Shown: piece by piece, positions 1 through 6,308 of the stretch
How positions within the stretch are numbered: the first letter of the stretch is position 1
Layout: the number at the start of each line of letters is the position of its first letter
Assembly: GCA_003508565.1 (NCBI GenBank)
Contig: DNUI01000005.1
Location: forward strand, 1 to 8,298
Source: Syntrophaceae bacterium
Lineage (GTDB): Bacteria > Desulfobacterota > Syntrophia > Syntrophales > UBA2185
Reading direction: 5' to 3'
DNA: 8,298 nt
Translations under genes and position numbers: made by a program
Notes under the pieces: model-generated
Database searches by the model: none
Seen by the model: only the letters and a program-made list of their open reading frames with translations
What the model was told of the DNA's origin: nothing

Positions 1-266
1 CTCATACCTTGCACAAACGTGGAGTCTTTGCCCAGTTTCTTCAAAAAATCACCAATCTGAGGGCCGCCCCCGTGGACCACCACGGGATGAATGCCGATAT
101 ACTTCATCATAACCACATCCCTGGCGAATTGATTCTTCAGGTCCTCGTCAACCATAGCGTGTCCGCCATATTTTATGACAATGGTTTTGTTATAAAACCG
201 GCGTATATAGGGAAGCGCCTCCAGCAGAATTTCGGCCCGCTCAATGGATTTTTCTACATTATCCAT
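1..266 (-). CDS. argB: Acetylglutamate kinase, N-terminal part (runs off left edge)
   Basis: ArgB phosphorylates N-acetylglutamate with ATP, the second step of the acetylated ornithine/arginine pathway, in the cytoplasm. Only the first 88 codons are inside the window. Translation from the ATG at 266 gives the amino-acid-kinase N-terminal hallmarks: the glycine-containing strand IKYGGHAM at residues 31-38 and the nucleotide/substrate loop VVVHGGGPQI at 62-71, preceded by a helical stretch ending in LPYIRRFYNKT, as is typical of ArgB. A GGAG ribosome-binding site lies 7 nt before the ATG (complement of 274-277). It follows hslU on the same strand with a 14-nt gap, so it is probably co-transcribed with hslVU. 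The family call is firm; the C-terminal N-acetylglutamate and arginine-feedback regions cannot be seen. Confidence 0.95.
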   Translation of the reverse strand, partial: MDNVEKSIERAEILLEALPYIRRFYNKTIVIKYGGHAMVDEDLKNQFARDVVMMKYIGIHPVVVHGGGPQIGDFLKKLGKDSTFVQGM

Positions 267-280
267 ATCCAAACTCCAAT

Positions 281-1663
281 TTAGAGAATATACCTGCTTA
301 AGTCCTCATCCTCGATGATGTTTTCCAGCTTTTCCTTTACGTAACTCGCGTCAATCACCACTTCCTGCCCAGCCATCTCGGGGGCATTGAAGGAAATCTC
401 ATCTAACAATGTTTCCATAATTGTGTAGAGCCGTCTGGCTCCGATATTCTCCGTTCTTTCATTCACTACCGCGGCCACTTCTGCTATCTCGGCGATAGCA
501 TCTTCTTTGAATAACAGAGTAACCCCTTCCGTTGCAATCATCTCTATATACTGTTTAATGAGAGCGTTATGCGGCTCCGTGAGAATCCTGATGAATTCAT
601 CTTTTCCTAGTGAATCGAGCTCCACTCTGATGGGAAAACGCCCTTGAAGCTCGGGAATTAAATCTGAGGGCTTCGATGCTGTAAATGCCCCTGCAGAGAT
701 AAAAAGTATATGATCAGTTTTCACCATGCCATACCGTGTATTGACAGTAGAGCCTTCCACAATGGGCAGGAGATCCCTCTGCACACCTTCTCGAGAGACG
801 TCCGGACCATGTGTTGAATCACTTCCTACAATTTTATCTATTTCATCGAGAAATATAATTCCCGATTGCTCCACCCTTGCAATGGCTGCTTTCGTAACCT
901 TGTCCATATCAATCAGTCTCTGGGCTTCCTCCTTTTCCAGTATTTCCAGCGCTTCCGGAATTTTCACCCTCGCCTTTTTCTTCTTTTGAGGAAAGATATT
1001 TCCAAACATCTCCTTTATATTCAATCCCATATCCTCTATGCCTGAAGACGTGAATACCTCTATCATCGGACCGCTCCGGGATTCCTGTATCTCCAAATCG
1101 ACATATCGATTATCCAGCTTCCCTTCATGAAGAAGCCTGCGCATTTTTTCGCGAGTGTTATCAACTTGCGGAACCTGTTCCACGTCGTGCATTTCGATAT
1201 GTTTATCCGAGATGAGATCTTCCACTTTCCTCTCAGCAGGTTTTGGTGGGAGCAGAATATCGAGAATTCTTTCCTCGGCAATCTCCGCTGCCTTCGGCTT
1301 AACGTTTTCCTGTTCCTCTGATTTCACCATGTTTATTGCAAGCTCAACAAGGTCTCGAACCATGGATTCTACATCTCTTCCTACATACCCGACCTCTGTA
1401 AATTTTGATGCTTCCACCTTCAAAAAAGGCGAATTATCCAGTTTCGCCAGCCTTCGGGCAATCTCTGTCTTTCCAACACCGGTCGGCCCGATCATGATGA
1501 TATTTTTAGGAGAGATTTCTTCACTCAGTTCTTCTGATACGTTCTGACGTCTCCAACGGTTACGCAAGGCAATGGCAACCGCCTTTTTGGCATCACCCTG
1601 ACCAATGATATACTTATCTAATCTCTCCACAATTTCTCTCGGTGTTAATTGTTTAGACGCCAT
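281..1663 (-). CDS. hslU: HslU, ATPase/unfoldase subunit of the HslUV protease
   Basis: HslU is the AAA+ Clp/Hsp100-family ring that unfolds substrates and feeds them to the HslV peptidase. From the ATG at 1663 it has 460 residues, slightly longer than the E. coli protein. Visible motifs are the N-terminal TPREIVERLDKYIIGQ (7-22), Walker A GPTGVGKT (59-66, Lys65), the pore loop GYVGRD (92-97), the variable I domain (about 110-240), Walker B IIFLDEID (269-276), the sensor-2 segment IGARRL (407-412) and the C-terminal tail LSRYIL that inserts into HslV. An ATG at 1672 would add three residues, but the GAGGGG site (complement of 1675-1680) is only 2 nt from it and 11 nt from 1663, and family alignment also favours 1663. 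The gene begins 15 nt after hslV ends, so the two subunits are co-expressed. Confidence 0.97.
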   Translation of the reverse strand: MASKQLTPREIVERLDKYIIGQGDAKKAVAIALRNRWRRQNVSEELSEEISPKNIIMIGPTGVGKTEIARRLAKLDNSPFLKVEASKFTEVGYVGRDVESMVRDLVELAINMVKSEEQENVKPKAAEIAEERILDILLPPKPAERKVEDLISDKHIEMHDVEQVPQVDNTREKMRRLLHEGKLDNRYVDLEIQESRSGPMIEVFTSSGIEDMGLNIKEMFGNIFPQKKKKARVKIPEALEILEKEEAQRLIDMDKVTKAAIARVEQSGIIFLDEIDKIVGSDSTHGPDVSREGVQRDLLPIVEGSTVNTRYGMVKTDHILFISAGAFTASKPSDLIPELQGRFPIRVELDSLGKDEFIRILTEPHNALIKQYIEMIATEGVTLLFKEDAIAEIAEVAAVVNERTENIGARRLYTIMETLLDEISFNAPEMAGQEVVIDASYVKEKLENIIEDEDLSRYIL

Positions 1664-1678
1664 ATGAATCATTACCCC

Positions 1679-2248
1679 TCATTTCTTATTGCCCCCGTCG
1701 TCTGGTGCTTGATGCATATCGAGCTCTTCAACGGTAATGTTGTTATTCGTATAAATGCATATTCCCGATGCAATCCTCATAGCCTCTCTTGCTATTTCCG
1801 TGGCTGTTAAATCAGAATGCCTTACGAGGGCACGCGCTGCCGCGAGAGCATAAGGCCCCCCCGACCCTATGGCCATCACATCATCGTCAGATTCTATGAC
1901 ATCTCCGTTTCCTGATATGATTAAAAAATGCTCCTTGCTGACGGCAATCATCAATGCCTCCAAGTGTCTCAATATCCTGTCGGTTCTCCAGTCTTTTGTA
2001 AGTTCTACAGCGGCCCGCAACAAGTTCCCTTTATACTGTTCAAGTTTCTGATCAAATCTGTCAAAAAGGGTAAACGCATCGGCTGTAGCACCCGCAAATC
2101 CAACAATCACCTGGTTATTATACAACCTGCGAACCTTTCTCGCACCGTGTTTCATGACGGTTACATCAATAGTAACCTGACCATCACCGGCAACGGTAAC
2201 CTTGCCTTTATGTCTCAAGGCCAATATGGTGGTACCCTTTATCTTCAT
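1679..2248 (-). CDS. hslV: HslV, peptidase subunit of the HslUV protease
   Basis: HslV is the N-terminal-nucleophile threonine peptidase, related to proteasome beta subunits, that forms the double-hexamer core of HslUV in the cytoplasm. The 189-residue product starts MKIKGTT; the first Thr of TT (residue 6) aligns with the catalytic Thr1 of E. coli HslV, so a five-residue propeptide ending in Gly is expected to be removed. Counting from that Thr, the other active-site residues fall where expected: Asp17 (residue 22, in AGDGQ), Lys33 (residue 38, in ARKVRRL) and Ser124 (residue 129, in IGSGGPY). KDWRTDR and ICIYTNNN are also family hallmarks. A strong GGAGGT lies 12 nt before the ATG, a slightly long spacing. 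It lies 36 nt after xerC and just before hslU. The Asp/Gly-rich C-terminal tail is a small, poorly conserved extension. Confidence 0.97.
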   Translation of the reverse strand: MKIKGTTILALRHKGKVTVAGDGQVTIDVTVMKHGARKVRRLYNNQVIVGFAGATADAFTLFDRFDQKLEQYKGNLLRAAVELTKDWRTDRILRHLEALMIAVSKEHFLIISGNGDVIESDDDVMAIGSGGPYALAAARALVRHSDLTATEIAREAMRIASGICIYTNNNITVEELDMHQAPDDGGNKK

Positions 2249-2284
2249 GAGCAGCTTTACACCTCCCCGGATAAGTCCTGTACA

Positions 2285-3301
2285 TTACTCTCTACTATGT
2301 AGGTTTTTCGTCTTTATATGAACACCTTTCTTGCCGGAATGATTGTCCTTTGCTTTAGGATGCGCTTTATCATAAATTTCCAAAAGCCTGCCTACAGTGA
2401 CGGACGTATATTTCTGTGTTGTGGAGAGGCTTTCATGACCAAGAAATTCCTGGATAGCCCTTAGATCGGCACCCGATTCCATCATATGCGTGGCAAATGT
2501 ATGGCGCAGTGTATGGGGACTGATTTTCCTCCCTAAGCCGCTCAGCATTGCCAGTTTATCGAGGATCCTTGCCACACTCCTTGTCGTAAGTCTTGAACCT
2601 CTAGTACTCAGAAATATTGGGCCATCTGAATCATTGTCGACATTTCTCTTCGATATTTCGTACCTTTTTTCAATATATGCGGTTATCGCCGTAAGGGCCT
2701 TCACACCTACGGGGACTATCCTTTCTTTTTTCCCCTTTCCTCGGACCTTGATCAAGCCCTGATGAAAATCTATATCTCCCATGTTCAGCCCAACGAGTTC
2801 ACTAAGACGAATTCCTGAAGAATAAAATAGCTCAATAATAGCTTTGTCTCTGAAACCGATAGCATTGGGAATACTTTCCGCGTCGAGCAGACTGAACATT
2901 TCATCCACAGAAAGGAATACAGGAATATATTTTTCTATCTTGGGGGCCTGAACCATTTGGGCCGGGTTAGCCTTAATTTTCCCTTTACGCTGAAGATAAT
3001 CAAAAAACGTCCTGAGGGCTGTTACCTTTCTTGCTATGGTTACCTTTTTGAGCTTTTCACGATAGAGTGATCCTAGATAGGCTCTGATCACTATATAATC
3101 GATATTAATCTCATCGCTCGTATCATTTTTCTTTATAGAAATGTTATTTGCGTCAAGAAATATTTTGAACTGCCTCACATCGGCAAGATAATTTATCCTG
3201 GTATGCGGCGAGAAGCCCCTCTCAATTTCCATGTAATTTCCGAAATTCTCGATTTCTCTTTTCATATCTCTGAAAAAATAAGAGCCACGACCTTTCTCCA
3301 A
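2285..3301 (-). CDS. xerC: Tyrosine recombinase XerC/XerD family
   Basis: Site-specific tyrosine recombinase of the type that resolves chromosome dimers at dif. Counted from the TTG at 3301, it has an N-terminal SAM-like core-binding domain (about 14-105) and a C-terminal catalytic domain with the full set of active residues: Arg165 in GIRLSEL, Lys189 in RGKGKKER, His263 and Arg266 in HTLRHTFATH, His289 in LGHES and the nucleophile Tyr298 in TQKYTSV. The start is uncertain. The TTG at 3301 has a GGAGAG site 7 nt upstream, but that site lies in a repeat-like hairpin. The ATG at 3265 (residue 13) fits the usual family length better but has no good site. The xerC-hslV-hslU order resembles the Bacillus codVWX cluster, where the recombinase is XerC-like, hence the symbol; XerC and XerD cannot be separated by eye. 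The last 20-odd residues are a basic extension. Confidence 0.92.
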   Translation of the reverse strand: MEKGRGSYFFRDMKREIENFGNYMEIERGFSPHTRINYLADVRQFKIFLDANNISIKKNDTSDEINIDYIVIRAYLGSLYREKLKKVTIARKVTALRTFFDYLQRKGKIKANPAQMVQAPKIEKYIPVFLSVDEMFSLLDAESIPNAIGFRDKAIIELFYSSGIRLSELVGLNMGDIDFHQGLIKVRGKGKKERIVPVGVKALTAITAYIEKRYEISKRNVDNDSDGPIFLSTRGSRLTTRSVARILDKLAMLSGLGRKISPHTLRHTFATHMMESGADLRAIQEFLGHESLSTTQKYTSVTVGRLLEIYDKAHPKAKDNHSGKKGVHIKTKNLHSRE

Positions 3302-3304
3302 ATT

Positions 3305-3337
3305 GAAGCTCTCCGCAGTAAACTACGGAGAATCTTC
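3305..3337. repeat. REP-like palindrome, copy 1 (before xerC)
   Basis: A 20-nt imperfect palindrome (3311-3330) has CTCCG paired with CGGAG and AGT paired with ACT around an AA loop, with one C/A mismatch. A flanking GAAG (3305-3308) can pair with CTTC (3334-3337). It resembles the palindrome at 3378-3397, with pair-preserving differences. There is no U-run on either side, so a repeat unit is more likely than a terminator. On the minus strand its 3' arm supplies the GGAGAG in front of the TTG start of xerC. Confidence 0.6.
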
Positions 3338-3358
3338 GATCCGTAAGGAAATATAATT

Positions 3359-3424
3359 TTACCCATTCGCTCGCTTACCCCGAAGCAAGCTACGGGGAAC
3401 GCGCTCGCTACAGGATTCAAGCAC
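3359..3424 (-). CDS. Possible 21-codon leader-type ORF within repeat sequence
   Basis: On the minus strand an AAGGAG site is followed after 7 nt by a GTG at 3424 and an ORF of 21 codons ending at TAA (3359-3361). The peptide would be short and arginine/serine-rich, with no recognisable domain. It spans the second palindrome (3378-3397), which makes repeat-borne coincidence the leading alternative. Being upstream of xerC it could act as a leader peptide, but nothing beyond the ribosome-binding site supports translation. Confidence 0.15.
   Translation of the reverse strand: MLESCSERVPRSLLRGKRANG
3378..3397. repeat. REP-like palindrome, copy 2
   Basis: CCCCG pairs with CGGGG and AGC with GCT around an AA loop, with one A/A mismatch at the same place as the mismatch in copy 1. 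Compared with copy 1, two T-A pairs have become C-G pairs on both arms. The flanks carry a direct repeat CGCTCGCT at 3368-3375 and 3402-3409. The lack of a U-run argues against a terminator. Confidence 0.6.
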
Positions 3425-3444
3425 TTTCGTACTCCTTCGTGGCA

Positions 3445-3473
3445 ATACTAATATTAATTAAGGTTATTTCCAA
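3445..3473 (-). promoter_or_regulatory. Candidate sigma-70-type promoter for the xerC-hslVU-argB cluster
   Basis: Reading the minus strand, TTGGAA (complement of 3468-3473) is followed after 17 nt by TAGTAT (complement of 3445-3450) within an AT-rich stretch. Each box matches four of six consensus bases. Position and spacing suit a promoter upstream of the palindromes and xerC, but this is motif matching only and read-through from the DUF151 gene remains possible. Confidence 0.3.
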
Positions 3474-3570
3474 ACTAATGTTGCATTATGTAAGATAGAA
3501 TGCGGTAAATACCTTGATACGCGTATGCGATATATAAACTGCTTCTGATTCCTGGGAAAAATCAGTCCCC

Positions 3571-4071
3571 TTACATTTTATATTTGCCAAAATCCTCCGG
3601 AGAAAGATTTTCCAGAAATTCCTTGAGTTTATCGTCTTTTAAGTTATCGAGCTCTGTTATCTTCTTGCCAAAATCAACATTCCTTGATTTTTCAATCACC
3701 TTTTCATCAACAAATATCGTGGCATTGGCCCTTAAAGCCAATGCTATTGCGTCGCTGGGCCTGGAGTCAATCACTATTGTCTCTTCATCTTTGAGTAAGT
3801 GAATATTCGCAAAAAAAGTGTTATTTCTAAGATCATGAATTTCAATCTTGATTACATCGATTTTCATAGCCTTCAGAATCTCGTATATGAGATCGTGCGT
3901 CATTGGCCTGGAAAAAGTAATTTTTTCCAGCTCCGTTGCAATAGCGCTGGCCTCAAAAAGGCCTATCCATATAGGAATGGCTTTTTTCTCATCAATATCT
4001 TTTAAGATTACAATAGGTGTATTTGTGAGAGGATCTATTGTTAATCCAGCAACCTTCATCTTTATTAGCAT
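3571..4071 (-). CDS. Bifunctional nuclease family protein (DUF151)
   Basis: A 166-residue soluble protein of the BFN/DUF151 family. Plant members have been described with DNase and RNase activity; the role of bacterial members is poorly established. Hallmarks are the N-terminal VAGLTIDPLTNTPIVILKD (7-25), IPIWIGLFEASAIA (32-45) and the signature IDSRPSDAIALALR (101-114), followed by a variable, charged C-terminal tail (about 135-166). The start at 4071 is well supported: AGGAGG lies 7 nt before it, inside the 3' end of miaB. Its ATG overlaps the miaB stop by 7 nt, which implies an operon and probably coupled translation. An internal ATG at 4059 is less likely because it is 19 nt from the site. 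The family call is confident; the biochemical activity here is not. Confidence 0.9.
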   Translation of the reverse strand: MLIKMKVAGLTIDPLTNTPIVILKDIDEKKAIPIWIGLFEASAIATELEKITFSRPMTHDLIYEILKAMKIDVIKIEIHDLRNNTFFANIHLLKDEETIVIDSRPSDAIALALRANATIFVDEKVIEKSRNVDFGKKITELDNLKDDKLKEFLENLSPEDFGKYKM

Positions 4072-5414
4072 GTAGTAACCTCCTCTTCAGCCGGCTCGCC
4101 CCTCATGGAATGGAGATACGCATCGGTTATTCTCACACGAACGGTTTTACCGATAATTCTATGGTTCCCTCTAAAGTTCACGATTTTATTTGTCCTTGTT
4201 CTCCCGGTCATATCTTCCCGCGAATTTTTACTCACACCTTCAACAAGGATCTCTTCAACATTACCCACACGTGCTTTATGTTTCTCAAGGGTATGTTCTT
4301 CCTGAAGAGACTGAACTAATTGCAGTCTTTCGTGCTTGACAATTTTGCTCACCGTGTCGCCAAGTCTTGCCGCATCAGTGCCTTCGCGTTCTGAGTAATT
4401 GAAGGAGAATACATTATCAAACCTGATTTTTTTCATCATGTCAATCGTTGCCTGAAAATCCCTCTCTGTTTCACCGGGAAATCCTACAATAATGTCTGAA
4501 GTAATACTGATCTCAGGACACACGGACCTCAGGTTATCTACCTTTTCAAAATAATCACTAATTGTATAACCCCTGTTCATCATTCTAAGGATACGGTCGG
4601 AACCTGCCTGTACAGGAAGGTGAATATGCTCGCATACTTTATCAGTCTCTGAAAAACAATACACTAGTTTATCAGAAAGATCTTTGGGATGAGAGGTGGT
4701 AAATCTTATTCTCTCGATACCGCTTATTTTACCTATTTCCTGTAACAAATCAGCAAAACCATGTCCATTGCTATTACTTGTACCATATGAATTGACGTTC
4801 TGCCCAAGGAGAATAACTTCTTTGATACCATTATATGCAAGAGTTTTCGCTTCATCCACAATTTCCCAAAAGGGTCTACTCTCTTCCCTGCCCCGCAGAT
4901 AGGGCACAACACAGTAAGAACAAAAATTATTACATCCTTGCATAATAGTGATATACGCACTTATCTTCCCCCTGTTGCTCAGAGCCGGAATATTGAGCGA
5001 TTTTACAGATTCCTGGAATTCTATCTGCACTACCGGTACCTTGGTTTTTTCGATCCTTGTTACTAGTTCGGGAAGCATATGTATGTTATGTGTGCCAAAG
5101 ACAAGATCCAGAAAAGGTATTTTTTCTATGAACTTAGAACCCCACTGCTGAGCTAGGCACCCTCCCACCGCAAGAATGAGTCCACGTTTTTCCCTTTTTA
5201 ATTGTCTTAGTCGACCCAATTGGCTATAGACTTTTTGTGCAGCCTTCTCTCTGATACTGCATGTATTGATGATAATCAGATCCGCCTTCCTTATATCATC
5301 ACAACATGCATATCCTGCCCCCTCCATCAACGCAACGATCTTTTCCGAATCATGGACGTTCATCTGACAGCCAAATGTTTGAATAAAGATATTCTTTTTT
5401 TCCAATCTTTCCAA
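4065..5414 (-). CDS. miaB: MiaB, tRNA-2-methylthio-N6-dimethylallyladenosine synthase
   Basis: Radical-SAM methylthiotransferase that adds the 2-methylthio group to i6A37 of tRNAs reading UNN codons. The 449 residues contain the UPF0004 domain with its three cluster cysteines (Cys16 in TFGCQMN, Cys52 in NTCSIRE, Cys86 in GGCLAQ), the radical-SAM CxxxCxxC motif (Cys161, Cys165, Cys168), core segments such as LLGQNVNSYG and HLPVQAGS, and a C-terminal TRAM domain (about 378-438). The start is TTG: an in-frame stop directly precedes the TTG at 5414, a second TTG lies at 5405, and the first ATG is at codon 18, inside the conserved first cysteine motif. No strong ribosome-binding site is visible. 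A weak minus-strand promoter (TTGACT, 17 nt, TAATTT, complement of 5470 to 5442) lies upstream. It is the first gene of a pair with the DUF151 gene. Confidence 0.96.
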   Translation of the reverse strand: MERLEKKNIFIQTFGCQMNVHDSEKIVALMEGAGYACCDDIRKADLIIINTCSIREKAAQKVYSQLGRLRQLKREKRGLILAVGGCLAQQWGSKFIEKIPFLDLVFGTHNIHMLPELVTRIEKTKVPVVQIEFQESVKSLNIPALSNRGKISAYITIMQGCNNFCSYCVVPYLRGREESRPFWEIVDEAKTLAYNGIKEVILLGQNVNSYGTSNSNGHGFADLLQEIGKISGIERIRFTTSHPKDLSDKLVYCFSETDKVCEHIHLPVQAGSDRILRMMNRGYTISDYFEKVDNLRSVCPEISITSDIIVGFPGETERDFQATIDMMKKIRFDNVFSFNYSEREGTDAARLGDTVSKIVKHERLQLVQSLQEEHTLEKHKARVGNVEEILVEGVSKNSREDMTGRTRTNKIVNFRGNHRIIGKTVRVRITDAYLHSMRGEPAEEEVTTC

Positions 5415-5436
5415 TTATCCCGAGTATTTATTATTC

Positions 5437-5465
5437 TTGATAAATTAATATAAGGGTAATATATA
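5437..5465 (+). promoter_or_regulatory. Candidate upstream promoter for sodB
   Basis: TTGATA (5437-5442) is separated by 17 nt from TATATA (5460-5465), a good sigma-70-like arrangement in the AT-rich gap between the divergent miaB and sodB genes. It would give a leader of about 100 nt. It overlaps the weak minus-strand boxes proposed for miaB. Prediction by motif only; I see no convincing Fur box. Confidence 0.35.
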
Positions 5466-5518
5466 GTCAACACATTTTTCACATAAGAACTTTCAACAGA
5501 CTTGAAATATGTCATCGC

Positions 5519-5548
5519 TTGCATCGATAAACTTCAATGTGGTATATT
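5519..5548 (+). promoter_or_regulatory. Candidate proximal promoter for sodB
   Basis: TATATT (5543-5548) matches five of six -10 consensus bases and lies 18 nt after TTGCAT (5519-5524), a weak -35 box. Transcription from here would leave a short leader that still contains the ribosome-binding site AAGGAG at 5561-5566. Confidence 0.3.
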
Positions 5549-5573
5549 CATAAAAAAAGAAAGGAGAACAATT

Positions 5574-6167
5574 ATGGCTATTCAATTACCCGACCTGCCT
5601 TATGCGAAGGACGCTCTTGTTCCTTACATCAGTGCACACACCCTGGAGTACCATCACGGGAAACATCATAAAGCATATGTGGACAATACAAACAAATTGA
5701 TAGAAGGAACAGATCTAGCCAATGAATCTTTGGAGAAGATTATCAATAAAGTAGCGGGGGATGTTTCTAGGGCCGGCCTTTTCAACAATGCAGCGCAGGT
5801 CTGGAATCATTCGTTCTACTGGAAATGTATAAAGCCGAAGGGCGGCGGCAAACCCGCCGGAGCCGTCGCTGATAGAATCAACTCATCCTGGGGAAGTTAC
5901 GAAAAGTTCGCAGAAGAATTCAAGAATGCCGGTGTAACCCAGTTCGGAAGCGGTTGGGCATGGCTGGTATTGGATGGGGTTAAGCTAAAAATAACAAAAA
6001 CCGCCAATGCGGACACACCGATCGCGCATGGCCTCAAGCCTCTTCTTACTATAGATGTTTGGGAGCACGCATATTATTTAGACTACCAGAACAGGAGGCC
6101 GGACTACCTGACCGCTGTCATTGAGAATCTTCTCAACTGGGATTTCGTGAACGCGAATCTCGGCTGA
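5574..6167 (+). CDS. sodB: Iron superoxide dismutase
   Basis: Converts superoxide to oxygen and hydrogen peroxide in the cytoplasm. The product has 197 residues, close to E. coli SodB. The four metal ligands are visible: His27 in EYHHGKHH, His79 in WNHSFYW, and Asp161 and His165 in DVWEHAYY. Gln75 in FNNAAQVWNH is the outer-sphere glutamine position of iron-type enzymes (manganese enzymes have Gly here and a Gln later in the chain), so the iron form is favoured. The start at 5574 is set by AAGGAG with 7-nt spacing and by family alignment; a longer frame from 5502 adds 24 non-homologous residues. There is no signal peptide. It stands alone, divergent from miaB, with no clear terminator before radC. 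Its presence suggests an anaerobe or microaerophile that meets oxygen. Confidence 0.96.
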   Translation: MAIQLPDLPYAKDALVPYISAHTLEYHHGKHHKAYVDNTNKLIEGTDLANESLEKIINKVAGDVSRAGLFNNAAQVWNHSFYWKCIKPKGGGKPAGAVADRINSSWGSYEKFAEEFKNAGVTQFGSGWAWLVLDGVKLKITKTANADTPIAHGLKPLLTIDVWEHAYYLDYQNRRPDYLTAVIENLLNWDFVNANLG

Positions 6168-6252
6168 TTTAACGGTCACCTTTTTGCGCAATATTCCCGT
6201 CCGTAAGACATTTGAGGACAGACCCCAGCGGGCATAACCCTCATCTTTATTC

Positions 6253-6308
6253 TTTTCCATCAGGGGAGAGGGTCTTTCATTCCCTCCCCTGGTGGAAGGA
6301 ATGAAGGA
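6253..6308. repeat. Inverted-repeat element with two alternative hairpins over the radC start
   Basis: Hairpin I pairs 6253-6268 with 6284-6299, continues past a bulged A6269 with GGG (6270-6272) against TCC (6281-6283), and contains three to four G-T wobbles. Hairpin II pairs 6273-6287 with 6294-6308: 13 Watson-Crick pairs, one wobble and one mismatch around a 6-nt loop. They share 6281-6299 and so exclude each other. Neither has a U-run. The purine/pyrimidine-rich character suggests a dispersed REP or MITE-like copy. Confidence 0.55.

Noticed and set aside
9..284. 91-residue plus-strand ORF at the left edge
   Set aside because: It is the antisense shadow of argB, whose minus-strand translation carries clear acetylglutamate kinase motifs.
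1155..1547. 130-residue plus-strand ORF
   Set aside because: It is antisense to hslU, is serine-rich from reverse-complement codon bias and has no ribosome-binding site; hslU is certain on the other strand.
3305..3409. CRISPR-like repeats
   Set aside because: There are only two diverged palindromic units, without regular spacers or cas genes.
3545..3565. Hairpin CTGATT/AATCAG as a terminator after the DUF151 gene
   Set aside because: The stem is only 6 bp with a 9-nt loop and no T-run follows on the minus strand.
5394..5405. Slippery A-AAA-AAG heptamer near the miaB start (minus strand), as in dnaX frameshifting
   Set aside because: It is only 5-7 codons into the gene, the normal frame gives a complete MiaB, and no alternative product makes sense.
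5502..5573. N-terminal extension of the superoxide dismutase from a TTG at 5502
   Set aside because: The ATG at 5574 has AAGGAG at ideal spacing and matches the family N-terminus; the added residues overlap promoter-like sequence.
6168..6252. Terminator after sodB
   Set aside because: A short T-run occurs near 6182-6186, but I find no stable stem directly before it.
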